Shown: positions 1-13,399, counted from the stretch's first letter. The stretch is 64,000 nt of DNA from Notospermus geniculatus (GCA_002633025.1 NMRB01000055.1:519848-583847), one strand, 5' to 3'. Notes: generated by a model not told the origin, from the sequence alone. A program made the numbers and translations.

Positions 1-346
1 AACACTGAAAAGTGCAAAGTGACACTGCATACTGGACACGGCGGGGGGCAGCCATTGCTGTTGTTGTAGACTAGTCGTGCTACGTCATAATGCAACTGTC
101 CCATATAAAATGCTTTCCGACGAGTGACCAGTCTGCCGTGGTTGTCAAGGACGCTGACAGTGAACCAATCAGAAAATGTTTCATGTATTTCGTTAGTTAC
201 GCAAACGCCCTCTAGTGGTAAATCGGCGGGGATCGGGCTATTGTAAGCAGTGTCTATGAACGATAGGTATGAGTGAGAAGACACTGCGAAAGGAGTGTAG
301 CTGAATGGTTGACCCTTGGTTCCTCTCGCATACCACTTTGTGTTGG

Positions 347-538
347 TTAAAGCGAATTGATAGCGGATTTTATTTACATTTGGCTGGTGTTTGTAAACAC
401 AAAATTTCAGCCAATCAGAATGCACGAACATTTCTTTGTTGACATTCTGGAGAAGTTTGTTTACATTTTTCCCCAAAAATTCGTCCCCTTTCAAATTCTA
501 TTTCTAAATAAAATTTTTCCGATATCAATTCGCTTTAA
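347..538. mobile_element. Short palindromic element with TTAA target duplications
   Basis: An inverted repeat AGCGAATTGATA (351-362) pairs with TATCAATTCGCT (523-534). Both ends are flanked by TTAA (347-350 and 535-538). The TTAA duplication is typical of piggyBac- or Kolobok-like non-autonomous elements. The 184-bp interior has no credible gene. Confidence 0.6.
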
Positions 539-897
539 TGTGGGTTGAATGGATCAGATAGTTACCGGTACTAGAGCTATCAAATCATAGTGTGTTTCCC
601 TCCTCTTTTGCCAAGATTGAGTCCAACCAGCAATTGAACCTGCTACCCCAGGGGTGATAGGTGCTGATGGTTGCACTTTGCCACTCTGACACATTCCTGG
701 ATCAAATTTGAGATCTGAATTGTGACGGTCCCAGCCAGATATCTCCTAGCCCATCCTCCAAGCAGGGTCGAACACGCTCCGGATTTCCCCAAACGCATTC
801 GTGTGTATCCCAGAATCCTTCGCGTGTATCTTTGATTGATCACTGTTGGAGGATGCTCCTAGCCCTTATTTACTTAGCTACTCTTTGTTTATTTCAG

Positions 898-3800
898 TTT
901 ATATTGGGAGTACGCCGTGACAGTGTTCCTTGATGAGATTGTCTACCTTCACTGTCACCAACAACGTAAGTATTCACAAGTTTTGCCATGTTTCACCTTC
1001 AACAACCCTGTGCTCCCTCTGACAGTTGGAATAAATTGACAAAATCCCTGACAGCACGTTCTAGAAATTGATTTAACCTCTCATAGCAAGTAGATTGAGC
1101 ACGAACTTCAAAGAAGATTTATTCTGCGGCATCATTCTTGAATTCAAGATTCCCCTAGGACATTAGCGGGAACAGAATTTGACGTGGTATTGATGAGTTG
1201 CAATATCACTGGCTGTAATTCTGAAGATAAAAGAATCGTAGAGAAGAGAGAGATGTTTTTCAGTAATGTTAAATTTGAGAAATTTCATGCTCATTATTCT
1301 GAGAGCAGTCCTTTGCGATGAGGGTCAATTCCCATTGGGTTAATAACTGCTGTTACTTGGCCTAATGAGACTAGAAACGTGACGATAATGACAGTTAATT
1401 AAGATTTGATACCAAGGAGAAGGGAAGACTTAAGCTGATGATTGGATACGAGTGATAAATTACTGGGTTTGAACGGCTTCATTAGTGATGGCAGTCTGTC
1501 CGTGAATGTGAGCCATATCTCTTATCAGCAGAGCTGAAATGCAATAATGGTTGATGTGACAGATGTCATGTAGCAGCACCTGCAATGTAATGTCAATTGC
1601 AGCAGCAATGGCCGATTGTTATTGCTGGTGTTAAAGATGGTGGGTCACATGCGAGTTTTCTTGTGCGAGTTTGCTCTCCATCTGCCCATTGAGAGCCAGC
1701 TCGCGTTAGAAAACTCTCATGTGGAGCCGCACCTTGAAGCTTGTTCTGGACTGCCTATGCTGTATGTCTGAACCTTTTCTCTTCTTATACCACTGGTACT
1801 TACTCTAATTTCACTTGTAAGAGATTATCTGTACCACCTGCCTGGAGAAATTGTCACACGAGTCCTGTTCCTTTTGTATTTCAGCAGATAGCGGTGGGAC
1901 AATCGTACTGGTAGGCCAGGATGGCGTTCAGCGCCCACCGATTCACTTCCCAAAAGGCGGCCACCTGCTGGCGTTCCTTTCTTGCTTGGAGAATGGCCTC
2001 CTCCCACACGGCCAACTTGATCCACCGTTGTGGTCACAGAGAGGTAAAGGTATGCATGTGTGCTTCTTGTGCTCGTCTCTCCTCAAACTGACATGGCCTA
2101 GGCTATCAAAATTTGATCCGTATTGGACTTAGGATCTTTAGTGAAAGACTATGAAATGAATACCCTGCGCCCTTTTTGGACTGCCCTTCCTTCTATACTA
2201 AAGAGATATTGATATAGTCCATTGGTTAAGCCCTCATTGGATCTATTGACAATACCAAGTTGGGAAGTGTTATGTAGGAGGAAACCAGGAAACTTCCAAT
2301 AAAGTGAGTCAGTAACTCAGAATATGAAGAATAGGAATGACAGGCAGTGCATTTCTACACAGACTGAACCCCTCTGATGGCCCACCTTGAGGATTTTTGG
2401 GACCCAAGTCAACTCAGTGCCCATCGATTAAGATGCGTGTGGTTATTTTAGAGAAGTTTCTACTGAATTTGGCTCTGTTCATCTCACACCTGTTTCTGAA
2501 AATATTTCAAATTCTTTCGGCATTGTTTTACTATCTGTGTGTCCTTTCCTCAATGTCCATCCAAGCTTTGACCAGGAACATTCAATATTTTCGCTTTTGT
2601 GCTTCAAAATCATTTCAAAAGTCTCCCTATTGTTCTCAAACCACTGTCCCTATTGAAAATTTACCCAAAACTGACTGTGAACCCTTCTGTGATCGGAACT
2701 GTGTTTATTCCTCAGCATGCTGCCTATTAGTTTGTGGATACAAGAGGAAAACTCCAGAATTAAAATACCGTACTCAGTACTGGATTTTCTCAGTTAATTA
2801 TCTGAAACTTGTGCGATTTCTCTCTCAGGTCATGTCAGTTTCAACCTCGCAAACATCATCATCATTAGTTTAGTATGATTTATTTCCATACTTTTGATTT
2901 ATCCTATTTATCTCTCCGTAGAGCAGCAATTAAGTTGAAATATCATTAACTAGGTTCTGTGAATTGTTTTTTGTGTGGAGACCTATGAATTTCTTGTGTC
3001 GTGTTTCCAAAACCTCTTGTGTTATCACTGTGTTGTCTGTCCTTTGTCATACTATCAAACACAACCCTCAAATTCGACTTCTTAAGTACCATATTCGTTG
3101 TACATGTATGTTATCCCACAAAAAGGAATCAAGGGGGTCACTAACGTGAAGTGGTTCATGATACTGCAATGAACTATGGCAATGTTCATTCTGCCATACA
3201 GTCTGAGATTAAAGATTTAGTCGCATTAACCATGAGCTGGAACTTGACTATTATCTCTTTAGACAGTATTTTACTTCACTGGTTTCTTCAGCTCTTTCTT
3301 ACCCTGAGTACTTTGATTCAATCTATGATTTTAGTGCCCCGTATCATAAAAATTGGTAAGTCATTAATCAGTGTTATCTAATACTCAGTTAATGAGGCGA
3401 AAGAAATCGATTTGTTAGAAGTCATATTGTATTGATCAAAGACTATAACAAAAAAACTAATGATTTGTTTTACCTTTGAGTTCGTTACTAATGAGTTTGT
3501 GTTCCCAGTGGGAGTAACTTGCTATTATCCAGATGCCATAAACAAAAAGTACCCATAATCAGAACGGGTTATAGTGTATACAGTGTGTTTCAAAGATATT
3601 CAAAGTAATCTGAATGTATTCTGTTCATTATATTGACCTATTCCTTCTTACCCATTGCTTCTGCTGCTACTGTGCTCTTGATAGTTCATGGAAACACCAA
3701 ATATACCTCCTTTGTCTTGTCTCTGGGCAATTTCACTTGTTGAAATCATCATGGGAACTGTCAAGGGTACAGTGCAGCCAATCACAGTCCTCCTCACCAT

Positions 3801-6800
3801 CTTGTAAATTTCTGTCGCATTGTTGGCATTTTCTCATTTACTCTGTGTCACTTGTGTTCTGATTCGTCTAGCACTACTGGTACTCTATTACTATTTGGCA
3901 CCATGATGGTACCTCACGACCTTCCTTGTACCACATTAAAGCCAGTTGTTGGCCCGCAGCTATTGGCGTACTGTTGATAAGCTGATGAATGTGGACAGGA
4001 ATTAGGAAGAATTCTGACACAATTGCTGATGTTTTTCGTATACTTCTTTTGGAAGGACATACTGAAGTACTAAAGAGGGAAGATATGCCACCAGAACTGA
4101 GACTGCTCTGGTCTCTGTTGTCAATTGTGTGTCCCGAAGACAAATTCGACAAAGTACAGAACTTTGCTGGTAGGATTTTTAGGGAGAAGTTTGAAATTAA
4201 CAGCTTAGGAGATTTCATTCATTTTCTGGCGTTCTAAATGATGCATGATGTGATTTATGGGATAAGGCATTGTTTCTTTCTATAACCATGGCTAATTTTC
4301 TGTTCATGTCTCTTAATCCCTAGCTGTTTTTAGGCAAGGAAGGATTCCTCAACAGCTTAATGTAGACTGCTGGGACTCTGCTTCTAGGCATTGAAACTTT
4401 CATTTCATTGCGTTGGAGTTTCAGACACGGAATAATGTCTTGCTTCCTTTGCTAATCAGTTGGTTACAGGGGGTACAATGTCCTAAGTAAAATGTCCCAT
4501 ATGGCAGCTGCAATGGTCATCTGTATCTAATCGGGCCTGCTGTCCCTGTTGGCATTGGCGTCAGGAAATATTAACCATCTCAAACAGCTCTTACATTTTG
4601 ATGAAACTGAGTGATTGCTCATGATGAAATCTTTAGAGAACGGTATAAAGATACTGCCATATTCAACCAAACCGTCGTTTCAGATCATGCCAGAGCTTAC
4701 CCCGGCCTGTTTTCTGTAGCATTCGTCAATTTGATAACTTGGGGCTAATCGCTCCTCTTTCTTGTAAAGTAAAGGCGCTTCTCCACATGAAATAAAGGCT
4801 CTGTTGAGCTAGCTCTGAATGGGTAAATCACCTTTGCTGGTTTCTTTACGGCTTACGCCTTGGCCAGTGACACAAGTGACTTCCCATAGTTTTCTACAGC
4901 CGACTTGCCCGTAGAGAACCAATTTGCATGAGGAGACTTTCATGTGGAGGAGTGCCCTATGTTGTGGGATATGTTGTGTGTCTGTCTGATGGCCCACGAT
5001 CCTCTCATTACAGTGATGTGACTGGATGTCCTGATGACTGTATGCAAAACCTGTCTCTCCCGTCCAGCTTCCCGTGCCAGTGGACATCATCCCATCTTTA
5101 CTTGTATTTTGATTTGTCTTCCTACAGGTAAAGTGTTCCCCAAGTTGAAGAGGAAGGGAAGTCGTCTTGCCAAGGACAACATGAGCTTGGCTGAGGCGGC
5201 AGAGGAGCAGGAAGGGGAGCCACAGGTCGAGGACGAAGCTAGTGATTATGTATTCAGAATAATATCAACGTTTAAACCAGAGAATCTCCGTGAGTGTCCC
5301 TTTTCTGGCAAGTTTGTTGTTGAAAACCTGCCTTTGTCATGTTTCAACCAACAGTAATGTGTTTGGAAAGATTAATGTGGCTCCTTAAAGGAGTTCTACT
5401 GCTCTTGCTCCATAAGGAGGTCTATGGTTGATCTCACAAACACCTTCCTGTCTCTGTCAGCTGGCATGTCCTTGAACTGAAACCAGCAGTGACTGAAAAC
5501 AATGATAACTTCTTCACAGCTCAAGAATTAATGGACCCAGATGCCAAGATTGAATCAAACGGTTCATTTTTTCCATGGCGGATGACAAAACCGTTGCTCA
5601 GGCATACAAGTTCAAGTAGCAGCACTGCCTCCACATTATCAAGTACGAGCACAGCTTCGATACAGAGTTATGCCAAGACACAGCAACAGTGCAATACGTC
5701 ATGTCTATCGAACCAGAGTAATCACAGGTAAGGGACTAAACAGCTGCATTGAGCTTTCAGAGTGGCACAGTGGAAACAGTATCACCGCTCACCACCGAGG
5801 TTTCAGGGTCAATCACGACTCTTCGTCTGACAGAAGGCATGATTCTTGAGAGTGCAGGCTTTACTTGGATTTGTCCCACTGTACATTGATTCACCCAGTA
5901 TTGTCTGAAGAGCTACATGTAATAATGCCATATATGGGGCTCTGTTGGGTTTGATGACCCAGGGTGGGTTGCTCTAAATCAGCGGAACGATATTTCGCTC
6001 CAAATGGAATGTTCTGGTTCCGTGCAACTGAACATTCATATTGGAGTCAACTTCGGTAAATCAACCGCTGGAAGTTAGTAGTTTGTTAGTAGATAAATGA
6101 GTGGAAAGTATGTTGCTTGAAGTTAAAGTTGTGCCTGCACAGTAGTTAGGAAGGTAAATTCGTTCTCCTGGCTTATTGTTAGATCTCACATAGATGCTTG
6201 TTGCTTTCGCACTGTTAACCTTTTGCTTTCTTTTCTTCCTTTCGTGTGTTTTTGTGTTCTCTTGACACGGTCAGGGCATCTTCCAGGTCGGCTGTGGAGA
6301 AGCTCTGCGATACGATGAAGAAGCAGATCATTTCGAGGGCATTCTATGGATGTGAGTAGGAGTTATGTATGTCATTGTAAACATCTTTATTCAATAGAAG
6401 ATGGTGTGAGATCTGTATTCAATAGAAGTCCCTGTAAAGATCTGTATTCAGTAAAGTTGGTAGGGAGATCTGTATTCAATAAAAGTTGGCATGGAGATCT
6501 GTATTCAATAGAAGTTGGTGGTGAGATCTGTATTCAATAGAAGTTTGCAATCAGATACTGTGTTCAACAGAAGCTATTATGGAGATCCGTCTTCAATGGA
6601 AGAAATTATGGAGATTCATGATATGGTATCAGATTTAAGGGCCTTTCTCATTATGTCGTCTTCCAGGGCTTGCCCACTGTCGCCACCTGAAGACAGTCCG
6701 TACCCATCTCTCTGGCTTGGTCAATGTGAAAATCGTCTCCGTGGATGACCCATGTGATGCGTCAAAAGGCCTGACGATTGAAGCTTGGGCGGAACTCTAC

Positions 6801-9800
6801 CAGGACGAGAAGGTTGTTAATGCTGGAGAGGTTTACAGGCTGGTTTACTATGGAGGTGTGGATCAGTCAATTCGCAAGGAGGTATGTGGCCTACACCACC
6901 AAAGATGTGTATATATAAAAGGTTATGGTGTCATTCTCAAAGTCGTGTCTCTTGAACTTATGGTTATTGAAAAAGTCTGAACAGTTATGCTGTTTAATAT
7001 GGGTTTCTGTTGCTTTTGCCAAATTCCTTTCTAGATGTGCCAAATGTACCAGTACCCGAAATGACAAATGCTAAATCCTTCTGCAGGTATGGCCCTATCT
7101 CCTTGGCCATTATGCCTTTGGCAGCACAGCGGAAGTACGGGAGAAGGTCGATTTGGAGATGCGAGACAGCTACGAGAAGACGATGTCAGAGTGGTTGGCT
7201 GTTGAGGCGATCGTCAGACAACGGGATAAGGAAATAATGGCGGCAAATCTTGCCAAGTTGTCATCGGAAAGTACAGATGGGCAGATACCGCTTGCGAGAA
7301 AGGACTCTAGTCTCAGTAATGATGTGTTTGAGGATAACTATAGTTTAGGCTCGGATGACGCCTGCCATCCAGACACACTGCCAGAGGAAGGTATCTCAAC
7401 TGGGACCACCCCGACAACAGAACCTACTCCAGGTATGAATCAAGAGGGTGAGATTGAGTGTGAGAAAGATGAGACCCCACGCCGGGGCAAGCTTGAGAGC
7501 CCCGACGAAGGCGTGGGCGATCTGCGCCATGCCTCTATGTCTGATTCCACCTCAAAGCATGATTCAAGCGAGCTGTTAGATCAAGGAGATTGTTGTGATG
7601 AGGAGGCAGATAATACTCGCAATATCATCATCACTAACCCGTCTGTGGATAGCGGGAGCGGTACGGATGGCGGTGAGAATGTTGAGACTGATATTCCCCT
7701 TGTGGTAGATCTGGAATTCATACGTGAACAATCTATTGAGAAATGTGAGGGCCTCTTGGTTGAAGATGCTGGTAAGAGGTTAACATTCTTGGCTTCAAGT
7801 TTTGTCTCTGCGTTTTCTCTCTCTGAATGTTGGTCTGGTGTTTCCTCTGTTAGGCATGTAACGTATCATGTTCTTTGCACCTGCTTGATTGTTGATGGCA
7901 GTTATGGTCAGTTCTTCGGTTGTCTGTCTTCGGAAGACTGGAGATGTTTAACATGAAGTTCCATACTTGGAGACAAGGATAGCAGTTCGTAGAAATCTCC
8001 CAATACTTTAGTCNGTAGTATTAATAAAATAAAACAACAAAAAAACTGAAAACACTTTGGGTCTTACAGTTGCTTTCCTTTGCAACCTTCTGTTGGTGAT
8101 GTATCTCTCCCTGTTGTTTCTTAAGTCCGATTGCCCATGTAGGATTCTGTCGTGAATGATGTTGCTATATGGGTTCTTTTTCAACTGCATAATGTGGCAG
8201 TTTCGGAATACTTTTGAGTCGTTTTTATTTTTCTCAGCTCGCACTGTTGTCATTTGATTGGCATTGCCTGATAACATGAGACTATTGACTGCTTACTAAC
8301 TCCTAACTCTGCAAATCCTAAGACGTCTATTGCAGTCTATTCTTTGAATCACGGCATGCCAATAACTCTGCCCCCTCCCTCTGATGCCTCTCTCTCACGC
8401 CCCCACCACTCATGTACTGTCTGCCGTAACTCTGCCTGTGGTTGTTTGTATATTGGCCTGTTTGTGTCTGGCATGGTTGTCACCCCACAACTAATGGTGC
8501 ACTTCCATGGTGGATGTTCTTGTGGAGGAAAAATACCCAAGGACAACAAAAATGAGACCACCGAACATGTCTGATACTAATATAATCACAGCAGGAATAT
8601 TGGGCCATCACTGGAACATGCATCTTGAAAAATCGCATGAAGTGTGAATGAAAGAGGGGATAAGGGACCCTCAGCTTGTTGAGCATTTCGCATTTGAGCA
8701 GCAGCCATTATGCCTACGTCACGATGCCTTTCTCAGCTATCAATTTATATCTGTACTAGCTTTAGTACCCGGTAAACCGGGTATGTGTTATTCTATAAGA
8801 CACGGTACTTTGTGGGAATTTAGCCCAGCTGCGGACGTACCTCAGTGATGTGATGACGTCATACAGATTTCAGATGGCAACGGCGATGACATGCATGACG
8901 TCACACAACGTTTGTGACGTCATTGATTTTGAATTTGATGCAATTTCACGGAAAAACGCTTCTTAAAGCATAGTTTGGCCGATTTTAAAATTTTAACCTT
9001 GAAAAGATCACTCCTTGTATCAAAAGCAATCGAAAGAGGTCTTGCTCATCTCCCTCCATGCAGCAGTTGCAGAGAACATTCGTGACAAAGACCGGGCGAA
9101 TTTGCTTTATATGTATTAGATTCTAAGAAAAGACTTGCAACACTTTGCATTGCATCCTGTGACAAAAAATCAGAGGCAAGCATGCTCAGGATTTAGTGAT
9201 GGTACTTTGAAACTGACAACCATGAAAGTGTCCAATAGTTCTGAGGTCGTGGGTGTTGTTTGCGGAATGCACCATGCTTGAGTGAGAGCAGACAGAGCCA
9301 AGGCGAACACCAGAGGCAGAGGTAGGAGGCTTTTATTAATCAGTAGGACTTGGTGACTGAGAGGAGGTCCCCTTGATCTTGTATTAAGTCTCAAACTGTT
9401 GTTAGGTTGTAGGGCTTTCTTGGTCTGCTTCATTAGGAACAGGTAGGTTGGACTTCGCCCCTTTCTTAGTGGTACCGGGTATATATTCATAAATTCAGTC
9501 AACTTCAAATGACATCACAGACAAAGAATGCGTTATCCACCTGAATTCCATCAAAGTGGGAGATCTCCATGGATGCAGGTTTCCTCCTAGTTACCCGAGA
9601 TTGTATGCCGTGAGACACTGAGGATGTTGAATTGTGTGTATGTCTACATGTAATTCGTCGCAAAGGAACCGTGCGTGACTATTTTGTCCTCATTTGCAGA
9701 GCATTGAGAGCGGACTAACCTTGACCTTGGTTCTTATCACAAGGCTGCGTGTGACCTTGACTTTCATCTTTTATGTTGTGTATATTTTGTTTTGCAGACA

Positions 9801-11837
9801 CTCTTTTGACTGCTTCCAGAGAAAGTCTTGTATCTCCTGCCTCACCTGCCTCTAACGGTGGAATATATGCAGTAAGTATGTCCTCTCTCAGCACACTTAT
9901 CCCTCCGTGCTGATTTTGCCTTGGATGTCTTAAGTTGACAATCAAAGTGGACTTAGATTCATCGTTGGCCTACTTCTTGGATGTCCGTATAGGAGTCGGA
10001 CATGATCCATCAGCTAGCACTTGACCAGTCCATTAGTGTCCTCTCACCTGCACTTGGATATGACTATGGCTTCCTTTACCTTTTTCAGGCTGATTTATTA
10101 GACACAGTTGCGTTAAATCTCCACCGTATTGACAAAGATGTCCAGAGATGTGACCGTAACTACTGGTACTTCACCACGGAGAACCTGGAGAAGCTACGGA
10201 ATGTGATGTGCACGTAAGTTTGAGCTTCTACAAATACTACCGGTAACTACATCATGACTAACTTGGTGATGTCCAGTTGATTTTGGTTGAAAATCTCATC
10301 CATTATTTTCACTCCCAATACTCATTCCTAATGCTAAATTCTGCTGAAATGGAAAACGCATACCGGTAACCTGTTAAAGTCGCTTTACCTGTGACCTGTT
10401 CTTGCTAAGGGCCTACTTACTTCATTGAGAGTGTGGAGTGTTCTGTTACTTGCATTCTGCACTGCCCTACATGTACATGTATAGTACCGGTACATTATGA
10501 ATGCATCATCGATGGTCTCAATATTCTGCCATTCTAGGTATGTTTGGGAACACCTCGAAGTGGGTTACGTCCAAGGCATGTGTGATCTGGTCGCACCACT
10601 TCTTGTCATATTTGACGATGGTAAGTAAAACAAGTGCATAATTTGTGTGAGGTTTCTACCCTTGGTTCTTGTCTAGTAAGTCTGTCTCTCGATTTCTTCT
10701 TAAACATCCAGGCCATCCCAGAATACATGAAATGTATAGGGGAACTTTTCTATTTGTTCCATTGCAGAGGCCCTTACATACAGCTGTTTCTGTGAACTGA
10801 TGAAGAGAATGTCAAGCAACTTCCCCCACGGTGGTGCTATGGACACACACTTTGCGAATATGAGGTCACTAATACAGGCGAGTACTTACAGTAATCTTTG
10901 ATGGGTATTTCAACTTCTGGAGCTACTCGAAAGTAACTAACTACGCCCTGGCAAAAAGTGAAGAAGACAGAAGTGGTATTGTGTATGGCCAAGCAAAGCA
11001 AAATCTTGGTTGTTGGTTCTGAACATGTTTGTTTCTGTTGCAGATACTCGACTCTGAGCTCTTTGAACACATGCACCAGAATGGAGATTACACGCACTTT
11101 TACTTCTGTTACCGATGGTTTCTCCTTGACTTCAAACGAGGTGAGATACTACTGGGTGTTCCAATCTCTGTATGTCCCTGAATGGGCATCATATCCATCA
11201 GCATAGGTCAATAGAAATAATGAGAAGCCTTCATTTCGCTCTCAAGAATGCACCCACCCTGTTTGTGATCTTTTGCCTGGTTTTTCACTTAAAAATCCCA
11301 TTCAGAAGGCCAGGCACTTCCTGAACGATGAAAGCAAGGAAGTCGGTGACAGGTCATGAAATTTATTAACTCTGCTACATTTTCTGTTACAGAGTTGGTC
11401 TACGATGATGTGTTCGCAGTATGGGAGGCCATCTGGGCAGCTAAACATATCAGTTCACAACACTTCGTGCTGTTCATTGCACTTGCGCTCGTTGAATATT
11501 ACAGAGAGATTATCCTTGATAATAACATGGATTTCACTGATATTATTAAGTTCTTCAACGGTGAGTCGTGTTGTGCAGTTCCACCTTGCAGATGCATTGA
11601 AATTTATAGCAAGTTTTGCATCAGTTGTTGATCTCCACCATGTGGGTTAAGGCAGACTTGGCATTATAGGGCAGAATCGGTCATTTCATCATTTTTGCTT
11701 TCTTCAACAAAATTCAATTTATTTCTCACATTTTCCTTCTAATTTCAGAAATGGCAGAGAGACATAATGCCAAGCAGGTACTGAAGAAATCACGGGATCT
11801 TGTGTACCGTCTTCAGGACCTAATAGAAAATAAATGA
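898..11837 (+). CDS. SGSM: Small G protein signalling modulator (SGSM1/2-type RabGAP), 3' part, 14 exons
   Basis: Fourteen phase-compatible exons give 774 residues, with the 5' end outside the window: 898-965, 1885-2049, 5128-5289, 5520-5727, 6275-6351, 6667-6881, 7087-7771, 9798-9871, 10089-10213, 10538-10620, 10768-10877, 11044-11140, 11393-11560 and 11749-11837 (TGA). The start of the readable part has the SGSM signature [12 protein letters not shown], followed by [20 protein letters not shown]. The TBC domain begins near exon 6667 ([14 protein letters not shown], then [12 protein letters not shown]). It is split by an acidic, Ser-rich loop encoded by most of 7087-7771, as is usual for SGSM. 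It resumes with the Rab-GAP arginine-finger motif [10 protein letters not shown] and the glutamine-finger motif YVQGMCDL. The family accelerates GTP hydrolysis on Rab GTPases and binds Rap/Rab through an N-terminal RUN region that is not visible here. SGSM1 and SGSM2 cannot be told apart. Confidence 0.93.
966..5127 (+). other. SGSM introns between the first readable exons
   Basis: Apart from exon 1885-2049, this stretch holds two long introns. Several AT-rich open frames occur (for example 2397-2873 and 3151-3381), but they lack splice signals or recognisable domains. The frame at 3989-4237 looks somewhat more protein-like and is raised as a finding. I see no other structure. Confidence 0.5.
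6380..6620 (+). repeat. Degenerate tandem repeat of about 29-33 bp in an SGSM intron
   Basis: The core AGATCTGTATTCAATAGAAG is repeated about seven times with increasing decay toward the 3' side. The array begins less than 50 bp after the splice donor at 6352. It is a minisatellite and does not code. Confidence 0.75.
7772..9797 (+). other. SGSM intron of about 2 kb
   Basis: This is the intron inside the TBC loop region. It contains a single ambiguous base (n at 8014). It also contains a perfect palindrome TACCCGGTAAACCGGGTA at 8766-8783 just ahead of three CRE octamers (listed separately). That block looks like the edge of a dispersed repeat. No gene is apparent. Confidence 0.5.
8854..8922. 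promoter_or_regulatory. Cluster of three perfect CRE octamers (TGACGTCA)
   Basis: TGACGTCA occurs at 8854-8861, 8896-8903 and 8915-8922. This is the consensus for CREB/ATF dimers. All three lie in an SGSM intron and may belong to a dispersed repeat, so regulatory function is inference. Confidence 0.4.
10878..11043 (+). other. GC-AG intron in the SGSM TBC domain
   Basis: The exon ends ...CTAATACAG and the intron begins GCGAGT, a U2-type GC donor. The acceptor is GTTGCAG at 11043. Joining here keeps the conserved family sequence [14 protein letters not shown] in frame, whereas the nearest GT donor (GTACTT) would break the frame. Confidence 0.8.
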
Positions 11838-13038
11838 CTTTCGAATACTGAATACTGCATTGTTTTATTGTGATCTTCCTGTTTCCATGGTAACCGCGAA
11901 TGAGATAGCGCCGGAGCAGTCACATGACATTGAATTGGAAAAAGGAAAACTGGTCTTGTGGTTGTCATTATGGGTCTCCCAACAGTTGCAGTTTGAAGAA
12001 ATATGTGCAAACATTTATGAAAACAAGTTTTCTCTTTTACAGGGAGGTAAATTGGGTGCTTTGTTCTTTGAAATTGACCCTGAATGGGATTGTAAAAAGG
12101 ATAGAAACCACGTTTCTATTTAAAACCATTTTGCCATAAAATGTCTGGGGTCCTTGGCAGAGAACAAGGCAGAGTGGCCTCAGTATTCTAACAATATATC
12201 AAACTTGTATTTATTTGAAGAGTAACTTATAACCTCAACTGCCAAAACGGAAAATGAGAATGTATTTAGAATCGGAGACCGATTGGTTATGGGTTGACAA
12301 GACTGTTTTTATTGAGGTGCAATGTACATTGTGCAATATTAAGGGGGAAATTCACAGGAGAGGATTCGGTTGTTAGTAAGCACGTTTAAAAACTTATTAA
12401 TGTTGGTGGGGGGTCTGAGGTTCACATGATCTTAGAAGTGAAAGTGAATTGGGGAACATCATGCTGACTGTGGTAATGTCTGTCATTATCTACATTGACC
12501 TGTTTTGTGACCTTTTTGGTGCGAAAACCTGAAGTTTAAATTTTGCACTGAGTAAAAGTCCTACAGTTAAATTCTCAAAATGTGTCAGAAAATACTCCGT
12601 GGGATTTCATAGCTAAGGATCTAGTGTTGAATGCGGGCCATTCAAACGGTGGACCTTACTGCTGTAACTTTTCACCGAAGAAATTTTTTATCAATTGTCA
12701 TTTTGGATGTTGACATTCTTTTCGGCAAAGTTTGACGTGAAACTCGATAAAATATTTCATGCCTATTATCCTGCGGGTAGGTGCATACTCAGGACTATGA
12801 TGGTTTCATAATTGACTATCTGGACAGACCCCAGACGTAAGCCTGGTTTCATTGTCTGTCAACTTTTACTTGTTGCAAGATGACCAAGATTGACAGAATC
12901 GCATGTATAGTCCGTGGAGTGCTTGGTGCAAGCGGGTCATACTCTGTACAGTACCAGATGTCAGTGTCTTGAAATTGTACATAATTGAAATACTGCTCGT
13001 GATATGCAGACTAACCAGCTTTAGTCTTTGATAGTATG
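11299..13038 (+). repeat. First copy of a duplicated 3' segment of SGSM (probable haplotype A)
   Basis: The segment holds the last two coding exons and downstream sequence. It is nearly identical to 13400-15457. It stops exactly where the run of N begins. Differences by eye are scattered single bases and short indels. The two I checked in coding exons (ACT/ACC and GTA/GTG) are silent. Confidence 0.9.
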
Positions 13039-13399
13039 NNNNNNNNNNNNNNNNNNNNNNNNNNNNNNNNNNNNNNNNNNNNNNNNNNNNNNNNNNNNNN
13101 NNNNNNNNNNNNNNNNNNNNNNNNNNNNNNNNNNNNNNNNNNNNNNNNNNNNNNNNNNNNNNNNNNNNNNNNNNNNNNNNNNNNNNNNNNNNNNNNNNNN
13201 NNNNNNNNNNNNNNNNNNNNNNNNNNNNNNNNNNNNNNNNNNNNNNNNNNNNNNNNNNNNNNNNNNNNNNNNNNNNNNNNNNNNNNNNNNNNNNNNNNNN
13301 NNNNNNNNNNNNNNNNNNNNNNNNNNNNNNNNNNNNNNNNNNNNNNNNNNNNNNNNNNNNNNNNNNNNNNNNNNNNNNNNNNNNNNNNNNNNNNNNNNN
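13039..13399. other. Assembly gap (361 N)
   Basis: Unresolved bases sit exactly between the two copies of the duplicated SGSM segment. Any open frame running through them is meaningless. Confidence 0.99.

Noticed and set aside
2397-3381. Long AT-rich open frames in SGSM introns
   Set aside because: No domain, no splice context, composition typical of random AT-rich DNA.
6380-6620. CRISPR-like regular repeats
   Set aside because: Repeats are contiguous and decaying without unique spacers, in an animal intron.
11830-11836. AATAAA overlapping the SGSM stop codon as a poly(A) signal
   Set aside because: It is formed by the last codons (GAA AAT AAA TGA) and would leave almost no 3' UTR.
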